Assembly: GCF_037176765.1 (NCBI RefSeq)
Contig: NC_090021.1
Location: forward strand, 61,819,453-61,883,452
Length of the DNA: 64,000 bases
DNA from: Anolis sagrei
Taxonomy: Eukaryota > Chordata > Lepidosauria > Squamata > Anolidae
Direction: 5' to 3'
The notes under the pieces were generated by a model that ran no database searches, was not told the DNA's origin, and saw nothing but the letters and a program-made list of their open reading frames with translations. The stretch's first letter is position 1, and each line of letters starts with the position of its first letter. Below are positions 57,301 through 63,305 of the stretch, one piece after another. Made by a program: the position numbers and the translations under genes.

Positions 57301-59050
57301 TTTGTAGGACTTCATCACCTACTAAATATTCTTAAATTATGGGCAATGAGTTTTGCCGTGTTTACCTTTGACATTCTGATTCTATGATCTTTATCTTTCA
57401 GTGTCATTGTTTCTTCAACATTATTGTCTTTTAATACTTATATTTAAACTGAACAGCTATATATGGAGTCACTGCAGATAAAACATTTGACAAATGCTGA
57501 CGTTTGTGTAATTCTTAAGATTTAAAGTCTCAGCAGCAAGTGCTAGGAAAGTGTTGATATTCGCAAGCTCAAAGTAATGCTCAAAGCCAAATAGGCACTT
57601 TCAGAAAGTGTCCAAATGTCTCCTTCATTCAGTCATTTATTGGGGCAGAACATTCTTTATGTCATGAATACATATCATCAACAAACCTCCATGGCACAAA
57701 TATTTCTGACATATTCCCCTAGGAGTCCTGAACTCTCCCTGGTAAATATTAACATTCACCATGTTTGTCGCAATTATGGAAACAAGAGTTCAACAAAAAC
57801 GGTATTATGTAGTAATACTGATTACTATCTAGATAAATAAAAATGTAGTGTTTGTTTGTGGGATTAACATAACTCAAAAACCACTGGACAAAATGACACC
57901 AAATTTGGACACAATACACTTATCAAACCAACGAGAGACCATCACTCATAAAAACACTGAAAAACACAGCAGAAGGGACTTAAAAGCCAAAAAAAGCAAA
58001 AAGATGCTATAGCGCATGCACAAAATGATTCCCCTGGCAAACAAAACACACAGTAGCATATACACTCTCTCTTCTGGACTACAGCTCCCAGCTTCCCCTA
58101 GACCAGGCCCTTTAGGAGAGGAGGATGATCCAAATGCACTACTTCCAAAATGCAAGCTTTCTTCTCCTTGGATTTCTTTGAGAGCATCCCAATCCCTGCA
58201 TATTTCCATTTTCCTATTCCTGGACTGCAACTCCCAGCAATCCTCCAGATAAATAAGTTAGAGATAAGTAGGTAGATAGATAGATCAATAAGGAGGACTG
58301 CTGGGAGTTGCAGTCCAAGAATAGGTAGAGAAGAACGGGGAGAAAGAGGAAGGGAAAGAAAAGGTTGGGGGGGAAGAAAAGGAAGGAAGGAGAGAAGGAA
58401 AGAGAAAAAAAAGGGAAGGAGAGAAAGAAAGGAGAGAAGGAAGGTTGGCCACAGCAATGCATGGTGGGTACAGATAGTATTGAATAATATACTGAATAAT
58501 ATCTACTTTCACATTCTCATTATTATTTTAGGAGTGTTCCAGGCATTAAGTGTGAAAAATAGAGACTTCATTAACCTGAATATAGGCGAGGTAAGCATCT
58601 TAAAGTGTAAAATACTTTGATTTTTTTGGAGTATATTATTTTCACTTTGATGCTTTGCTTTTTCAGTTCCCTTTTCCCTCTTCTACTTCTCCCATTTCAC
58701 TTTTTTATGGGATCATTTTGCTGTCAACACAAATGATCGTAACCAATAGTAGTAGGATCCAGGACCAATGACTTGACTTGTGGGCGAAGCTTCTTACACT
58801 ATTTTTGCTAAACAACTTAGAGGAGATAAGGAAGGCTTATGATTTAACATCTTTTTTCTTCTACTACTAAAACCAAGGTATATTCTATAATTATAATGTC
58901 TCCTTGCACTTCCAAACCATCCCATATTAAGGCAGAACATGTAGAAGCCAAAATCTTTGCACCAAAACTGTGAAAAATTGACACCATCACTTTAACAGTT
59001 GTCCTGTCTCTTTCTTTTTTTAGTTTATCAACTTGACAATGAACATTTGA
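28063..59050 (+). CDS. CAPN9: Calpain-9 (CAPN9), complete coding region in 20 exons
   Basis: Calcium-activated cysteine protease, known in mammals as the digestive-tract calpain nCL-4. The 20 exons sum to 2073 nt (690 residues plus TGA), exactly the human length, and every junction keeps phase. Domains: N-terminal anchor about 1-40; protease core about 42-337 with catalytic C97 (36548-36550, in LGDCWLL), H254 (40508-40510, in KGHAYSV) and N278 (42105-42107, in RIRNPWG); C2-like domain about 338-500 ([36 protein letters not shown]); a short acidic linker; penta-EF-hand domain about 520-690 with calcium loops [12 protein letters not shown] and [12 protein letters not shown] and the C-terminus FINLTMNI. 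The start aligns with human MPYLYRAPGP. No disabling change was seen. It lies head to head with AGT. Confidence 0.97.
28548..28875 (+). mobile_element. Sauria-type SINE in CAPN9 intron 1
   Basis: Starts gcccccggtggcgccgcggg, with gcaaatgtgagtagatcaat and ttagaaatggagatgagcac, ending cacaactagacgtaatgcca. Near full length, preceded by (AT)n. Confidence 0.85.
29215..29265 (+). repeat. CR1 terminal fragment
   Basis: gtgagatctcttccaactct then two ttgattctatgattctata units: only the last 50 bp of a CR1 3' end. Confidence 0.7.
29886..29932 (+). repeat. (AATAT)n pentanucleotide microsatellite
   Basis: Nine or so uninterrupted AATAT/ATAAT units in CAPN9 intron 1. Confidence 0.95.
30525..30700 (+). 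mobile_element. CR1 3' UTR copy
   Basis: ggtggaggctccttctttgg ... gatggccatctgtcaggggt ... gggttggactggatggcg and a (gattctat) end: classical CR1 3' tail, plus orientation. Confidence 0.85.
31536..32392. mobile_element. CR1 3' UTR (plus) split by an L2-like LINE (minus)
   Basis: CR1 halves: 31536-31600 (gatggccatctgtcagggat ...) and about 32336-32392 (cctagatgacccatgtggcc ... ctataattctatgattct). Between them lies the L2-like copy, so L2 inserted into the CR1. Confidence 0.75.
31601..32335 (-). mobile_element. L2-like LINE, ORF2 C-terminus and 3' UTR
   Basis: Minus frame 32291-31914 encodes [40 protein letters not shown] and [19 protein letters not shown], the diagnostic C-terminal block of L2/CR1-group reverse transcriptases, uninterrupted for 125 codons. 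The 3' UTR ends in tttatttaat-rich sequence near 31600. Confidence 0.9.
32860..33057 (+). mobile_element. L2-like 3' end
   Basis: ctgtacaccgccctgagtcg then ggcgggataaaagtgatgta and (AAAT)n: the 3' terminus of the L2-like family in plus orientation. Confidence 0.75.
33167..33460 (+). mobile_element. Sauria-type SINE in CAPN9 intron 1
   Basis: ggggcccctggttgtgcagt ... ggttcgaatccaggaagcaa ... gtgagtagatcaatacatac; near full length. Confidence 0.85.
33962..34135. repeat. Foldback with about 80-bp imperfect arms
   Basis: Left arm 33962-34042 (taagatctttgt ... ggaagtactcaa) and right arm about 34054-34135 (ttgagtactttc ... acaaagatctta) pair with a few mismatches and indels around a 12-nt loop. 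Not a recognised element. Confidence 0.85.
34608..34677 (+). CDS. CAPN9: CAPN9 coding exon 2
   Basis: 70 nt between cttcaag and GTGAGT, encoding [20 protein letters not shown] and GDL, human-like ([20 protein letters not shown]). Leaves in phase 1 inside the Gly before the catalytic site. Confidence 0.94.
35185..35325 (+). mobile_element. L1 ORF2 reverse-transcriptase scrap
   Basis: The frame reads [20 protein letters not shown] then [13 protein letters not shown], matching the L1 segment just after the F/YADD box (…ENIPKIMEIIKDFGKVAGFKIN type). About 45 codons, isolated. Confidence 0.65.
35675..36155 (+). mobile_element. Diverged tRNA-SINE with L2-like tail
   Basis: Head: aaaggttgacagttcgaagc and agtagatgaataagtatcac; tail: tgatccaccctgagtccctt then gaagggcagaatataaatac. 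A more diverged relative of the copies at 20495 and 53845. Confidence 0.65.
36543..36661 (+). CDS. CAPN9: CAPN9 coding exon 3, with catalytic Cys97
   Basis: Acceptor tttccag, donor GTAAAA, 119 nt. Encodes [20 protein letters not shown] then [19 protein letters not shown]. The catalytic cysteine codon is 36548-36550. Confidence 0.96.
36770..36955. mobile_element. Palindromic MITE relative
   Basis: ttatagtgtgttttaactac ... ccaggatttcataggatg ... gctataattgtatagagtgc resembles 23655-23880 and 63105-63305. It lies in CAPN9 intron 3, about 110 bp after exon 3. Confidence 0.5.
37037..37170 (+). CDS. CAPN9: CAPN9 coding exon 4
   Basis: 134 nt, acceptor gaatag, donor GTAAGC. Encodes [20 protein letters not shown] followed by [20 protein letters not shown]; almost identical to mammalian CAPN9. 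Leaves in phase 2. Confidence 0.96.
37885..38335. mobile_element. Second copy of the AAGTTACGAACAAGATAGG-ended element
   Basis: Starts taggcagttgacaagttacg and ends tttgtaactcagagactacc; interior gataactcttccaggagtta as in 16209-16880. It carries (ATCT)n at 37962-38046. Confidence 0.6.
37962..38046 (+). repeat. (ATCT)n microsatellite
   Basis: Two runs of ATCT separated by a short variant (atcatctatcatctgtctgt). Confidence 0.95.
38992..39160 (+). CDS. CAPN9: CAPN9 coding exon 5
   Basis: 169 nt, acceptor ttactgtag, donor GTAAGT. Encodes [20 protein letters not shown] and [19 protein letters not shown], part of the protease core. Ends in phase 0. Confidence 0.96.
39705..40140 (+). mobile_element. 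SINE split by an L2-like 3' end with TTAGGG-like motifs
   Basis: SINE left part 39705-39770 (gagctcttgtctgtcagctc); right part from about 40014 (gagagaagcctcccacagga ... tgcagtttctcaagtctctt). GGGACAT occurs on both sides of the insert (about 39764-39770 and 40008-40014). The insert is a minus-orientation L2-like end (ctaccccgcccttctcaacc) finishing in two ttagggttagggac units. Confidence 0.65.
40454..40537 (+). CDS. CAPN9: CAPN9 coding exon 6, with catalytic His254
   Basis: 84 nt, acceptor ttattttag, donor GTAAGT. Encodes [20 protein letters not shown] then YSVTGINE; the catalytic His codon is 40508-40510. Confidence 0.96.
41091..41243. mobile_element. Palindromic MITE (…CTACAC ends)
   Basis: ggttctatctacacggtcat ... 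tatggcagtgtagatggggc: imperfect inverted ends with internal ataatgtagtttgaaactgc / gcagtttcaaactgcaatgt. CAPN9 intron 6. Confidence 0.7.
41485..41633. mobile_element. Palindromic MITE, same kind as 41091
   Basis: ggcctcttctacactgccat ... tatgtcagtgtagaaggggt; the interior repeats ccagttcaaagcagataatc in inverted form. A long self-complementary element. Confidence 0.75.
42063..42148 (+). CDS. CAPN9: CAPN9 coding exon 7, with catalytic Asn278
   Basis: 86 nt, acceptor attcctag, donor GTTAGT. Encodes [20 protein letters not shown] then EWNGPWSD. The catalytic Asn codon is 42105-42107. Confidence 0.95.
42553..43159. mobile_element. hAT-Charlie-like non-autonomous element
   Basis: Ends CAGTGGTTCCCAACCT and AGGTTGGGAATCACTG, 16-bp inverted repeats with one difference. 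Flanks GCTTACAA (42545-42552) and GTTTACAA (43160-43167) are the 8-bp duplication with one change. In CAPN9 intron 7. Confidence 0.88.
43561..43638 (+). CDS. CAPN9: CAPN9 coding exon 8
   Basis: 78 nt, acceptor ctctttaag, donor GTAAAT. Encodes [20 protein letters not shown] then DDGEF, with the following Trp split over the junction. Confidence 0.94.
43912..44072 (+). CDS. CAPN9: CAPN9 coding exon 9
   Basis: 161 nt, acceptor tttgcatag, donor GTATGC. Encodes [20 protein letters not shown] and [20 protein letters not shown], the end of the core and start of the C2-like domain. Confidence 0.95.
44273..44318. repeat. Perfect 21-bp hairpin with 4-nt loop
   Basis: 44273-44293 and 44298-44318 are exact reverse complements around ATGA. 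In CAPN9 intron 9. Confidence 0.95.
44640..45010 (-). mobile_element. L2-like LINE 3' UTR
   Basis: ctttatttataccccatctc ... actcagggcggctaacatga and the long A-rich stretch typical of the family, minus orientation. Confidence 0.7.
45543..45700 (+). CDS. CAPN9: CAPN9 coding exon 10
   Basis: 158 nt, acceptor cttgattccag, donor GTATTT. Encodes [20 protein letters not shown] and [20 protein letters not shown], then YAIYE. Ends in phase 0. Confidence 0.95.
46024..46132. mobile_element. 109-bp hAT MITE, near-complete inverted repeat
   Basis: caggcatgaacaaactttgg ... ccaaagtttgcccatgcctg with GTTTATAG (46016-46023) and GTTGATAG (46133-46140) flanking. The undisturbed form of the element at 4655-5387. 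Confidence 0.88.
46839..47047 (+). CDS. CAPN9: CAPN9 coding exon 11
   Basis: 209 nt, acceptor gatttcag, donor GTAAGT. Encodes [20 protein letters not shown] and [20 protein letters not shown], the second half of the C2-like domain. Confidence 0.95.
47085..47328 (-). mobile_element. tRNA-SINE in CAPN9 intron 11
   Basis: Minus-strand SINE: head side taccaggggctcctag/ttggtcagcagtcctgccag, tail side tttttttgtgtcaggagcaa. Same SINE group as 39705-40140. Begins about 40 bp after exon 11. Confidence 0.75.
47540..47640 (+). mobile_element. L2-like 3' end
   Basis: cactgctttgagtcgcctga then gagaaaagtggtatagaaat and AAAT repeats. Confidence 0.65.
47936..47972 (+). CDS. CAPN9: CAPN9 coding exon 12 (37 nt)
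   Basis: Short exon between aaatcacag and GTAGGT, encoding [12 protein letters not shown] (human DMDGNVDIDLPE). Start of the linker to the EF-hand domain; ends in phase 0. Confidence 0.9.
48197..48277 (+). CDS. CAPN9: CAPN9 coding exon 13
   Basis: 81 nt, acceptor gttctag, donor GTAAAA. Encodes [20 protein letters not shown] then FTQISGE: the acidic linker and the entry to the penta-EF-hand domain. Confidence 0.93.
49258..49315 (+). CDS. CAPN9: CAPN9 coding exon 14
   Basis: 58 nt, acceptor aactgcag, donor GTAAGT. Encodes [19 protein letters not shown], the first EF-hand region; leaves in phase 1. Confidence 0.94.
49560..49878. mobile_element. Possible MITE with CTCATCACATT ends
   Basis: cctcatcacattgaggtcct on the left and ttgaatgtgatgagattctt on the right are inverted over about 14 bp. 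Includes a G17 run at about 49600. No target duplication confirmed. Confidence 0.45.
50000..50064 (+). CDS. CAPN9: CAPN9 coding exon 15, with weak donor
   Basis: 65 nt, acceptor ctcttgcag. Encodes [20 protein letters not shown] then D (human [20 protein letters not shown]). The donor is GTATCC, poor at +4 and +5, but the join to exon 16 restores the EF-hand loop exactly. Confidence 0.92.
51052..51480. mobile_element. Third copy of the AAGTTATGAACAAGATAGG-ended element
   Basis: Starts acaggcagttcccaagttat; interior gagggttaacacccctttgg, gtggaaacaaggattggtgg and gataactctttcaggagtgg; ends gtcagatgtttttaacttgg. Contains (GT)n near 51180. Confidence 0.6.
52331..52399 (+). CDS. CAPN9: CAPN9 coding exon 16, EF-hand calcium loop
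   Basis: 69 nt, acceptor ctacatcag, donor GTAAGT. Encodes [20 protein letters not shown] then KWI; with the preceding Asp it forms a canonical EF loop. Confidence 0.94.
52505..53156. mobile_element. Unclassified DNA transposon with internal palindromes
   Basis: Ends ctagggcctatccagacagt and tgactggatctgcccctag are inverted repeats of about 20 bp with mismatches. Inside lie a hairpin at about 52592-52643 (tttgctacaaaccagg / cctggtttgtagcgaa) and ctggactgcagtccag. More G+C-rich than its surroundings. Frames here are not supported as genes. Confidence 0.6.
53845..54350 (+). mobile_element. tRNA-SINE with L2-like tail and (ATT)n end
   Basis: Head ggtggtgcaatgggttaaac; a tandem duplication of tgaactgctgacctgaagg within the head; tail tgtaatccgctctgagtctc, gaagggcataatataaataa, then about 15 ATT units to 54350. 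In CAPN9 intron 16. Confidence 0.8.
54481..54812 (-). mobile_element. Sauria-type SINE with perfect 12-bp target duplication
   Basis: Minus-strand SINE bounded exactly by GATCAATATGTA at 54469-54480 and 54813-54824. Near full length and little diverged, so fairly young. Confidence 0.92.
55240..55318 (+). CDS. CAPN9: CAPN9 coding exon 17, EF-hand calcium loop
   Basis: 79 nt after a strong pyrimidine tract (tttgtttag), donor GTAACA. Encodes [20 protein letters not shown] then LALKAA. Human has NLFLRF at the exon start where this has GIYLHF. Confidence 0.94.
55762..55833 (+). repeat. Penelope-like terminal scrap
   Basis: aaatcatcaggagagaaggc then ggaacatggccatacagcct and aaaactcacagcaaccc: one end of the family only. 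Confidence 0.6.
55962..56150. mobile_element. Penelope-like inverted copy in CAPN9 intron 17
   Basis: gttgtcgaagactttcatgg ... gcatcttcagaggttgtgag, then several inverted and direct copies of cctcacaacctc/gaggttgtgag at the centre. Confidence 0.6.
56225..56610. mobile_element. CR1 terminal fragment split by a Sauria-type SINE (minus)
   Basis: CR1: tgttggactagatagaccat ... ctcttccaactcgattttat (to about 56283), resuming gtgattctatac at about 56597. Between them a minus-strand SINE from gtggcacagtgggttaaacc to taatgtcctttac. Confidence 0.75.
57077..57193 (+). CDS. CAPN9: CAPN9 coding exon 18
   Basis: 117 nt, acceptor ctttaag, donor GTGAGT. Encodes [20 protein letters not shown] and [17 protein letters not shown], the fourth EF-hand region. 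Confidence 0.95.
57835..58330. repeat. Unclassified repeat (possible Helitron-like) with inverted segment and GATA tract
   Basis: tctagataaataaaaatgta, gtttgtttgtgggattaaca and ccaaatttggacacaataca are a stretch I recognise as repeated in lizards. Further on, ggactgcaactcccagcaat and its reverse complement flank a GATA tract (58218-58321). Confidence 0.4.
58331..58450 (+). repeat. Purine-rich (GAAGGA/GAAA) tract
   Basis: About 120 bp almost without pyrimidines on this strand (gagaaagaggaagggaaaga ...), ending shortly before CAPN9 exon 19. Confidence 0.9.
58532..58590 (+). CDS. CAPN9: CAPN9 coding exon 19
   Basis: 59 nt, acceptor ttatttttag-like (attattttag), donor GTAAGC. Encodes [19 protein letters not shown], matching human VFQALSTKNKEFIHLNINE. 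Confidence 0.94.
59024..59050 (+). CDS. CAPN9: CAPN9 coding exon 20 (last codons and stop)
   Basis: After the acceptor ttttttag it encodes FINLTMNI and TGA (59048-59050), the conserved calpain-9 C-terminus (human FIHLTMNI). Confidence 0.95.
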   Translation, partial: FINLTMNI

Positions 59051-59780
59051 AGACCTCCAAACTGTTTTTCAGCCAAACAACAAGGAGCCTCTCAAATTAA
59101 ATCTGGAATTTTTCCAAGAACTCTTGAAGATGACTTTGAACTTTTTATTTTCATATCGTCCACCCTTTCTTATATTCACCTTGTTCCCGCTGCTATTTAA
59201 ATTATGCTTATGTTAAAAATATATATGGATAAGTACTTAATTGGGAGATAATGTTTACTACACAGTGATATATATTAAAATGTATTGCACCTATAGTTCC
59301 AATCACACAGAATGAGAACAATTACTGCCATTTTACAAAATACAATTATCTCAGTTCCCAGTAAAATTGCCAGACAGATGAATGATTTTGTGTCATCCTT
59401 TCATTTCTCCTTTTTGTGCAGGTGTTGAACAGAAAAGTGAAATACAATAGGTGGGGGCGGTCCCATGAGGAGTATTACATTGACCTTGTCACTAGGGGCT
59501 AGTGGATTTTAATGCCAATAAGGAAAATGACCAGAGATGCAACAATATGATTTTAGGGTGCACCCAGTCACTCAAATGTAATGCATTTTGGTCTCTTTAG
59601 GCAAGCCCTTAAAAAAAAATGGAAATTCCCAATCCATTTGGTCAATGTTCTCATGACATATGTTATATAAAACCTGTGGGCAACTTGTTGCCCTCCAGAT
59701 AGGGTTGGTTGGGCTGCAATCCTCATAATCCTTAGTCTTTGGTTTGCTGGCATGCCAACATCTGGAAGTTCTGTGCACTT
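59051..59780 (+). other. CAPN9: CAPN9 3' UTR and downstream flank
   Basis: Single-copy-looking A/T-rich sequence after the stop codon, with an ATTAAA at 59274. The true end of the transcript is not determined. Confidence 0.5.
59274..59279 (+). terminator. CAPN9: Possible CAPN9 polyadenylation signal (ATTAAA)
   Basis: ATTAAA lies 224 nt after the stop codon in unique-looking A/T-rich sequence. It is the nearest common signal variant seen; the real 3' end is not known from sequence alone. Confidence 0.35.
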
Positions 59781-60125
59781 TTTGTTGTTGTTTATTCGTT
59801 CAGTTGTTTCCAACTCTTCATGATCTCATGGACCAGCCCACGCCAGTGGTCCCTGTCGGCCATCACCAACCCCAGCTCCTTCAAGGTCAATCCAGTCACT
59901 TCAAGGATAACATCCATCCATCTTGCCCTTGGTCAGCCCCTCTTCCAATTTCCTTCCATTTTCCCCAGCATCATTATCTTCTCCCAGCTTTCCTGTCTTC
60001 TCATTGTGTGACTAAAGTACTTCATCTTTGCCTTTAATATCCTTCCCTCCAGTGAGCAGTTGGGTATTATTTCCTGGAGTATGGATTGGTTTGATCTTCT
60101 TGTGGTCCAAGGTGCTCTGTTATAG
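59780..60125 (-). mobile_element. RTE-BovB LINE 3' fragment
   Basis: Minus strand encodes APWTTRRSNQSILQEIIPNC, KMKYFSHTMRRQESWEKIMM and GKMEGNWKRG, then the 3' end (ggaaacaactgaacgaataa). Same family as 4673-5252, more disrupted by substitutions. Confidence 0.85.
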
Positions 60126-60129
60126 AGAT

Positions 60130-61030
60130 ACAAGTATTAAGTGGGCCTTAACCCCTTAATACCATATCAGAAAGCACTTATTTACATGCAGCTAAAACAT
60201 TTCAGCTCTTCTATTCTTCCTTGTGACCTCATGTCCTACATGTTCTGCATATTCTCTTGTTCCTCTTCCTAATGTGCTTAACAGTTTCCAGCTGACTTCA
60301 TTAATTGCATTGTACTTTTCCACAGACAGGACCAGCAGAGCAGCCAAACACAACTTTTCTAACTTTCCTAGGTGGGTGGCAGGAGCACTGGAAGCTTAGC
60401 ACTATCATTTGGCATGCCACAACACCTGTCAAGCTATGGAGGAAGAGATCACTTGCACATTAAAAACATGTAAGGAATGAATGACCTCCCATCATTTTCT
60501 AGATTCCAGCTGCTTATCCTTGCCAACATCCTGTTGTTACTGTTCTAGTTGCCCAACGTCTTTGTATTTGTGGGTCCAGAGAGGATTTAACACACTTATA
60601 TTGCACACACTTTCTGGGTGGATGTCCAGATGTTCTCCCAGAACTTACTGGGAGAACACTGGAACCCCCTCCCCAAGAAAGTGAAAATTAAATTTTCTCA
60701 TAATCAAAATCTGTGCCAAGTCTTACTCAAGAGGGGTCTCAAGGTGCTAGTTCAGAATTTAGTAATGTATGATTAGCTGACAAATATGGATCCCTTTTTG
60801 TTAAAAAATATTAGAGGTGTTGGCCATCCAATCTACATCACTATGGAGAAGGAAAAGAGAGTTCTTCTTCATGTATTAGAGTTCTTATCTCAGGCAGAGG
60901 CCTTTGTTAATTCTTTGAATGAAAAGAAGAAGGCAATGCTTCTAGCTATGTTTTTAATGTCAAGTTTTGCCATCAGTTTGAAGATTATTGCAATCTGCAT
61001 TTTTAGTTTATTTGTCCCAGTAGCAATATA
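60130..61030. other. Downstream intergenic stretch, nothing recognised
   Basis: Frames here (for example 60786-61031) show no recognisable protein. No RNA or repeat identified apart from a short tgttctcccag/ctgggagaaca hairpin near 60634. Confidence 0.4.
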
Positions 61031-61356
61031 AAGTAAAGGTAAAGTTTTCCCCTTGTCATTAAGTCTAGTCATTTCCGACTCTTGGGAGTGGTGCTCATCT
61101 CTATTTCTAAACCAAAGAGCCAGTGTTGTCCATAGATGCCTCCAAGGTCAGGTGGATGGCATGACTGCATGGAGTGCTGTTACCTTCCTGCAGAAGTAGT
61201 ACCTATTGATCTACTCACATTTGCATGTTTTTGAACTGCTAGGTTGGCTGAAGCTGGGGCTAACAGTGGGAACTTACCCCGCTCTCCGGATTCGAACCAC
61301 TGATCTTTCTGTCAGCAAGTTCAGCGGTTTAACCCGCTGCACCACTGGGGGCTCCT
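61031..61356 (-). mobile_element. Sauria-type SINE
   Basis: Minus-strand SINE from gcccccagtggtgcagcggg to ctttacctttac; flanks AGTAGCAATATA and AGTAGCAACATA suggest a 12-bp target duplication with one change. Confidence 0.88.
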
Positions 61357-62490
61357 AGTAGCAACATATGAACTCCATAATTAGGGATGCAATGGTCTTC
61401 TAGGTTGGTTATAAAATTAAATTCCAAAGTTCAACGACAATATCTCACTAGTTCTTTGTGCTTTGAGTAATGGACTTTCAAATAGAGATTACAAAAATAT
61501 ATCCAGGTTGAAAACAGATTGCCTTGTGTCCTAAATATGTGGATTTGTAACACTGATCTGATTCATTTCCTAGAGAACACATGTGACTGAAGGGCAGATT
61601 AACAGGTCATGTCAGAAACATAACTTTCTTGTGTTGATATTCCTGGAGGGCAGGAGCACATATTTTTCCAGGGAAAAAAAATGACTGAAAGTTACAGAGA
61701 ACATGTGAAATGTGGCAAAAACATATCTGTGTGTCGTTTGAGCATTAACATTTGTTAAAAAGAACTGTTTCTAGCTTTGTCAAGATTTCATCAGAATTAT
61801 TAACTACATGTAATCCCAGCAGGCAAATTCAGACTGGCTTTAACTGTATCATACTCTCTCATTTACCTGTCCCAGTACCACATTTACAGGTTTTGTGCTG
61901 GATGAAAGTGTAGCATCATTGAATGCTGACTTTTGTGCTATGCATTCTCAGCTCAGGCATTTGGCCAATCTATTTAAGAAACAAATGGTACATAATATGG
62001 AAGGAGAACTCATTTATGGCACGAATGGTCAATTTCCTAGAATAGAAGTCTCATGGACTGACCAACCTGGGACTACACCACTGCCAATATCATTTAGCAG
62101 TTTCTGCTGCCAAAATTGCAAAAAACAATGACATCTACAATTTCCAGTTCTGGATTGTCCCAGGCTCTGAGATTTCAAGGGCAAAATCCAAGATGCCCCT
62201 GAAGATGCACTAAATATGAACCAGTTTGACTTATAGCTTGTCATTCAAACTCACAACATATTGATTCCATTTCAGAAATTAAAATAGAAATCTTACCTAA
62301 TGGGTTTGTTCCCAGATCAAGGTGAAATGATAAGGTTATTCCTTCTCATTACTTAGGGAGTTGGGATAGAGAATATTTCATCTAGTCAGCTTCCTTCTTT
62401 CTAGACAGTTAATAGATGCAGAGTGGAGGGTGAAGCTTGGCATCATAACAACTGAGAGGGAAGGAAGAAGCTAAGTAGTTATATTTATAT
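61357..62490. other. Intergenic stretch, nothing recognised
   Basis: The frame at 61895-62131 has no recognisable similarity or splice context. C1orf198, the expected right neighbour, was not seen. Confidence 0.4.
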
Positions 62491-62491
62491 A

Positions 62492-62900
62492 AAACAACAA
62501 ACAAACAAACAAACAACAAAACTTTATTTATATCCCACCACCTCTCCCTAAGGGGACTCAAGGCGGCTCACAGACATAATAAGACAAATATTCAATGCCA
62601 TGTATTGTAATAAATAATACAATTTAAATAAAATACAATTTAAATAGTATAAAACAAATAGTTATAAAAGCAATAATAACCATCCTAAGAAACACATTCA
62701 AACAACATTAGTAAAGGGAAAATTTAAAAGCCCTGGAGTGACTTTGCAAGTTGGGGCAAGAAATCTATTAAGCTTTGTGAACTTGTAGCAAGCTTTTGCT
62801 CTACTAGCTGAGCTGGAGATTTGTGCATAGCCCTTTCTTCTGGAGATTTTCACCATATCCCACCTGGAGATGAGGGTGCAAATTCCCACCTGGAGATGAC
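62492..62900 (-). mobile_element. L2-like LINE 3' end after (AAAC)n
   Basis: (AAAC)n at 62492-62520, then tttatatcccaccacctctc, actcaaggcggctcacagac and a long A-rich 3' UTR, minus orientation. Confidence 0.7.
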
Positions 62901-63104
62901 CCATGAAAATTCCAGGGCAATGCAATTGGTAACAGCAGCAGTTCTTTATACCACAAGGGCTTCCTTCTGAAAGGGAAGAGGGAATTTCCAGCCCTTGAAT
63001 GCTACTAGAACTGATTTTCAACTGTGTTCATACAAAGGCAACCTGGGAGTCAGTAAGTGTTTCAAAAGGAGGTGAAAGCACAGCTTTGTATTGCCCATTC
63101 CTGA

Positions 63105-63305
63105 TGCCTTCCACACAGCACAACTAGAACTGTATGATTTCACTTTAACTGCCAGTAGCAACATCTTATGGAAACTTGGGATTTGCATAGGGAGGATGAC
63201 TTTGAATCCTCATGCCTCACCAAACCACAGGATTTCATAGGATGCATTCATGACAGTTAATGTGGAATTCACTGTGCTATAATTGTGCAGAGTGAAGGGT
63301 CCCTG
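63105..63305. mobile_element. Palindromic MITE relative
   Basis: cttccacacagcacaactag ... cactttaactgccagtagca ... gacagttaatgtggaattca ... gctataattgtgcagagtg: the third member of the group at 23655 and 36770. Confidence 0.5.

Noticed and set aside
61895-62131. 78-codon frame considered as a possible exon of the right neighbour gene
   Set aside because: No match to anything I recall of C1orf198 and no supporting splice sites.
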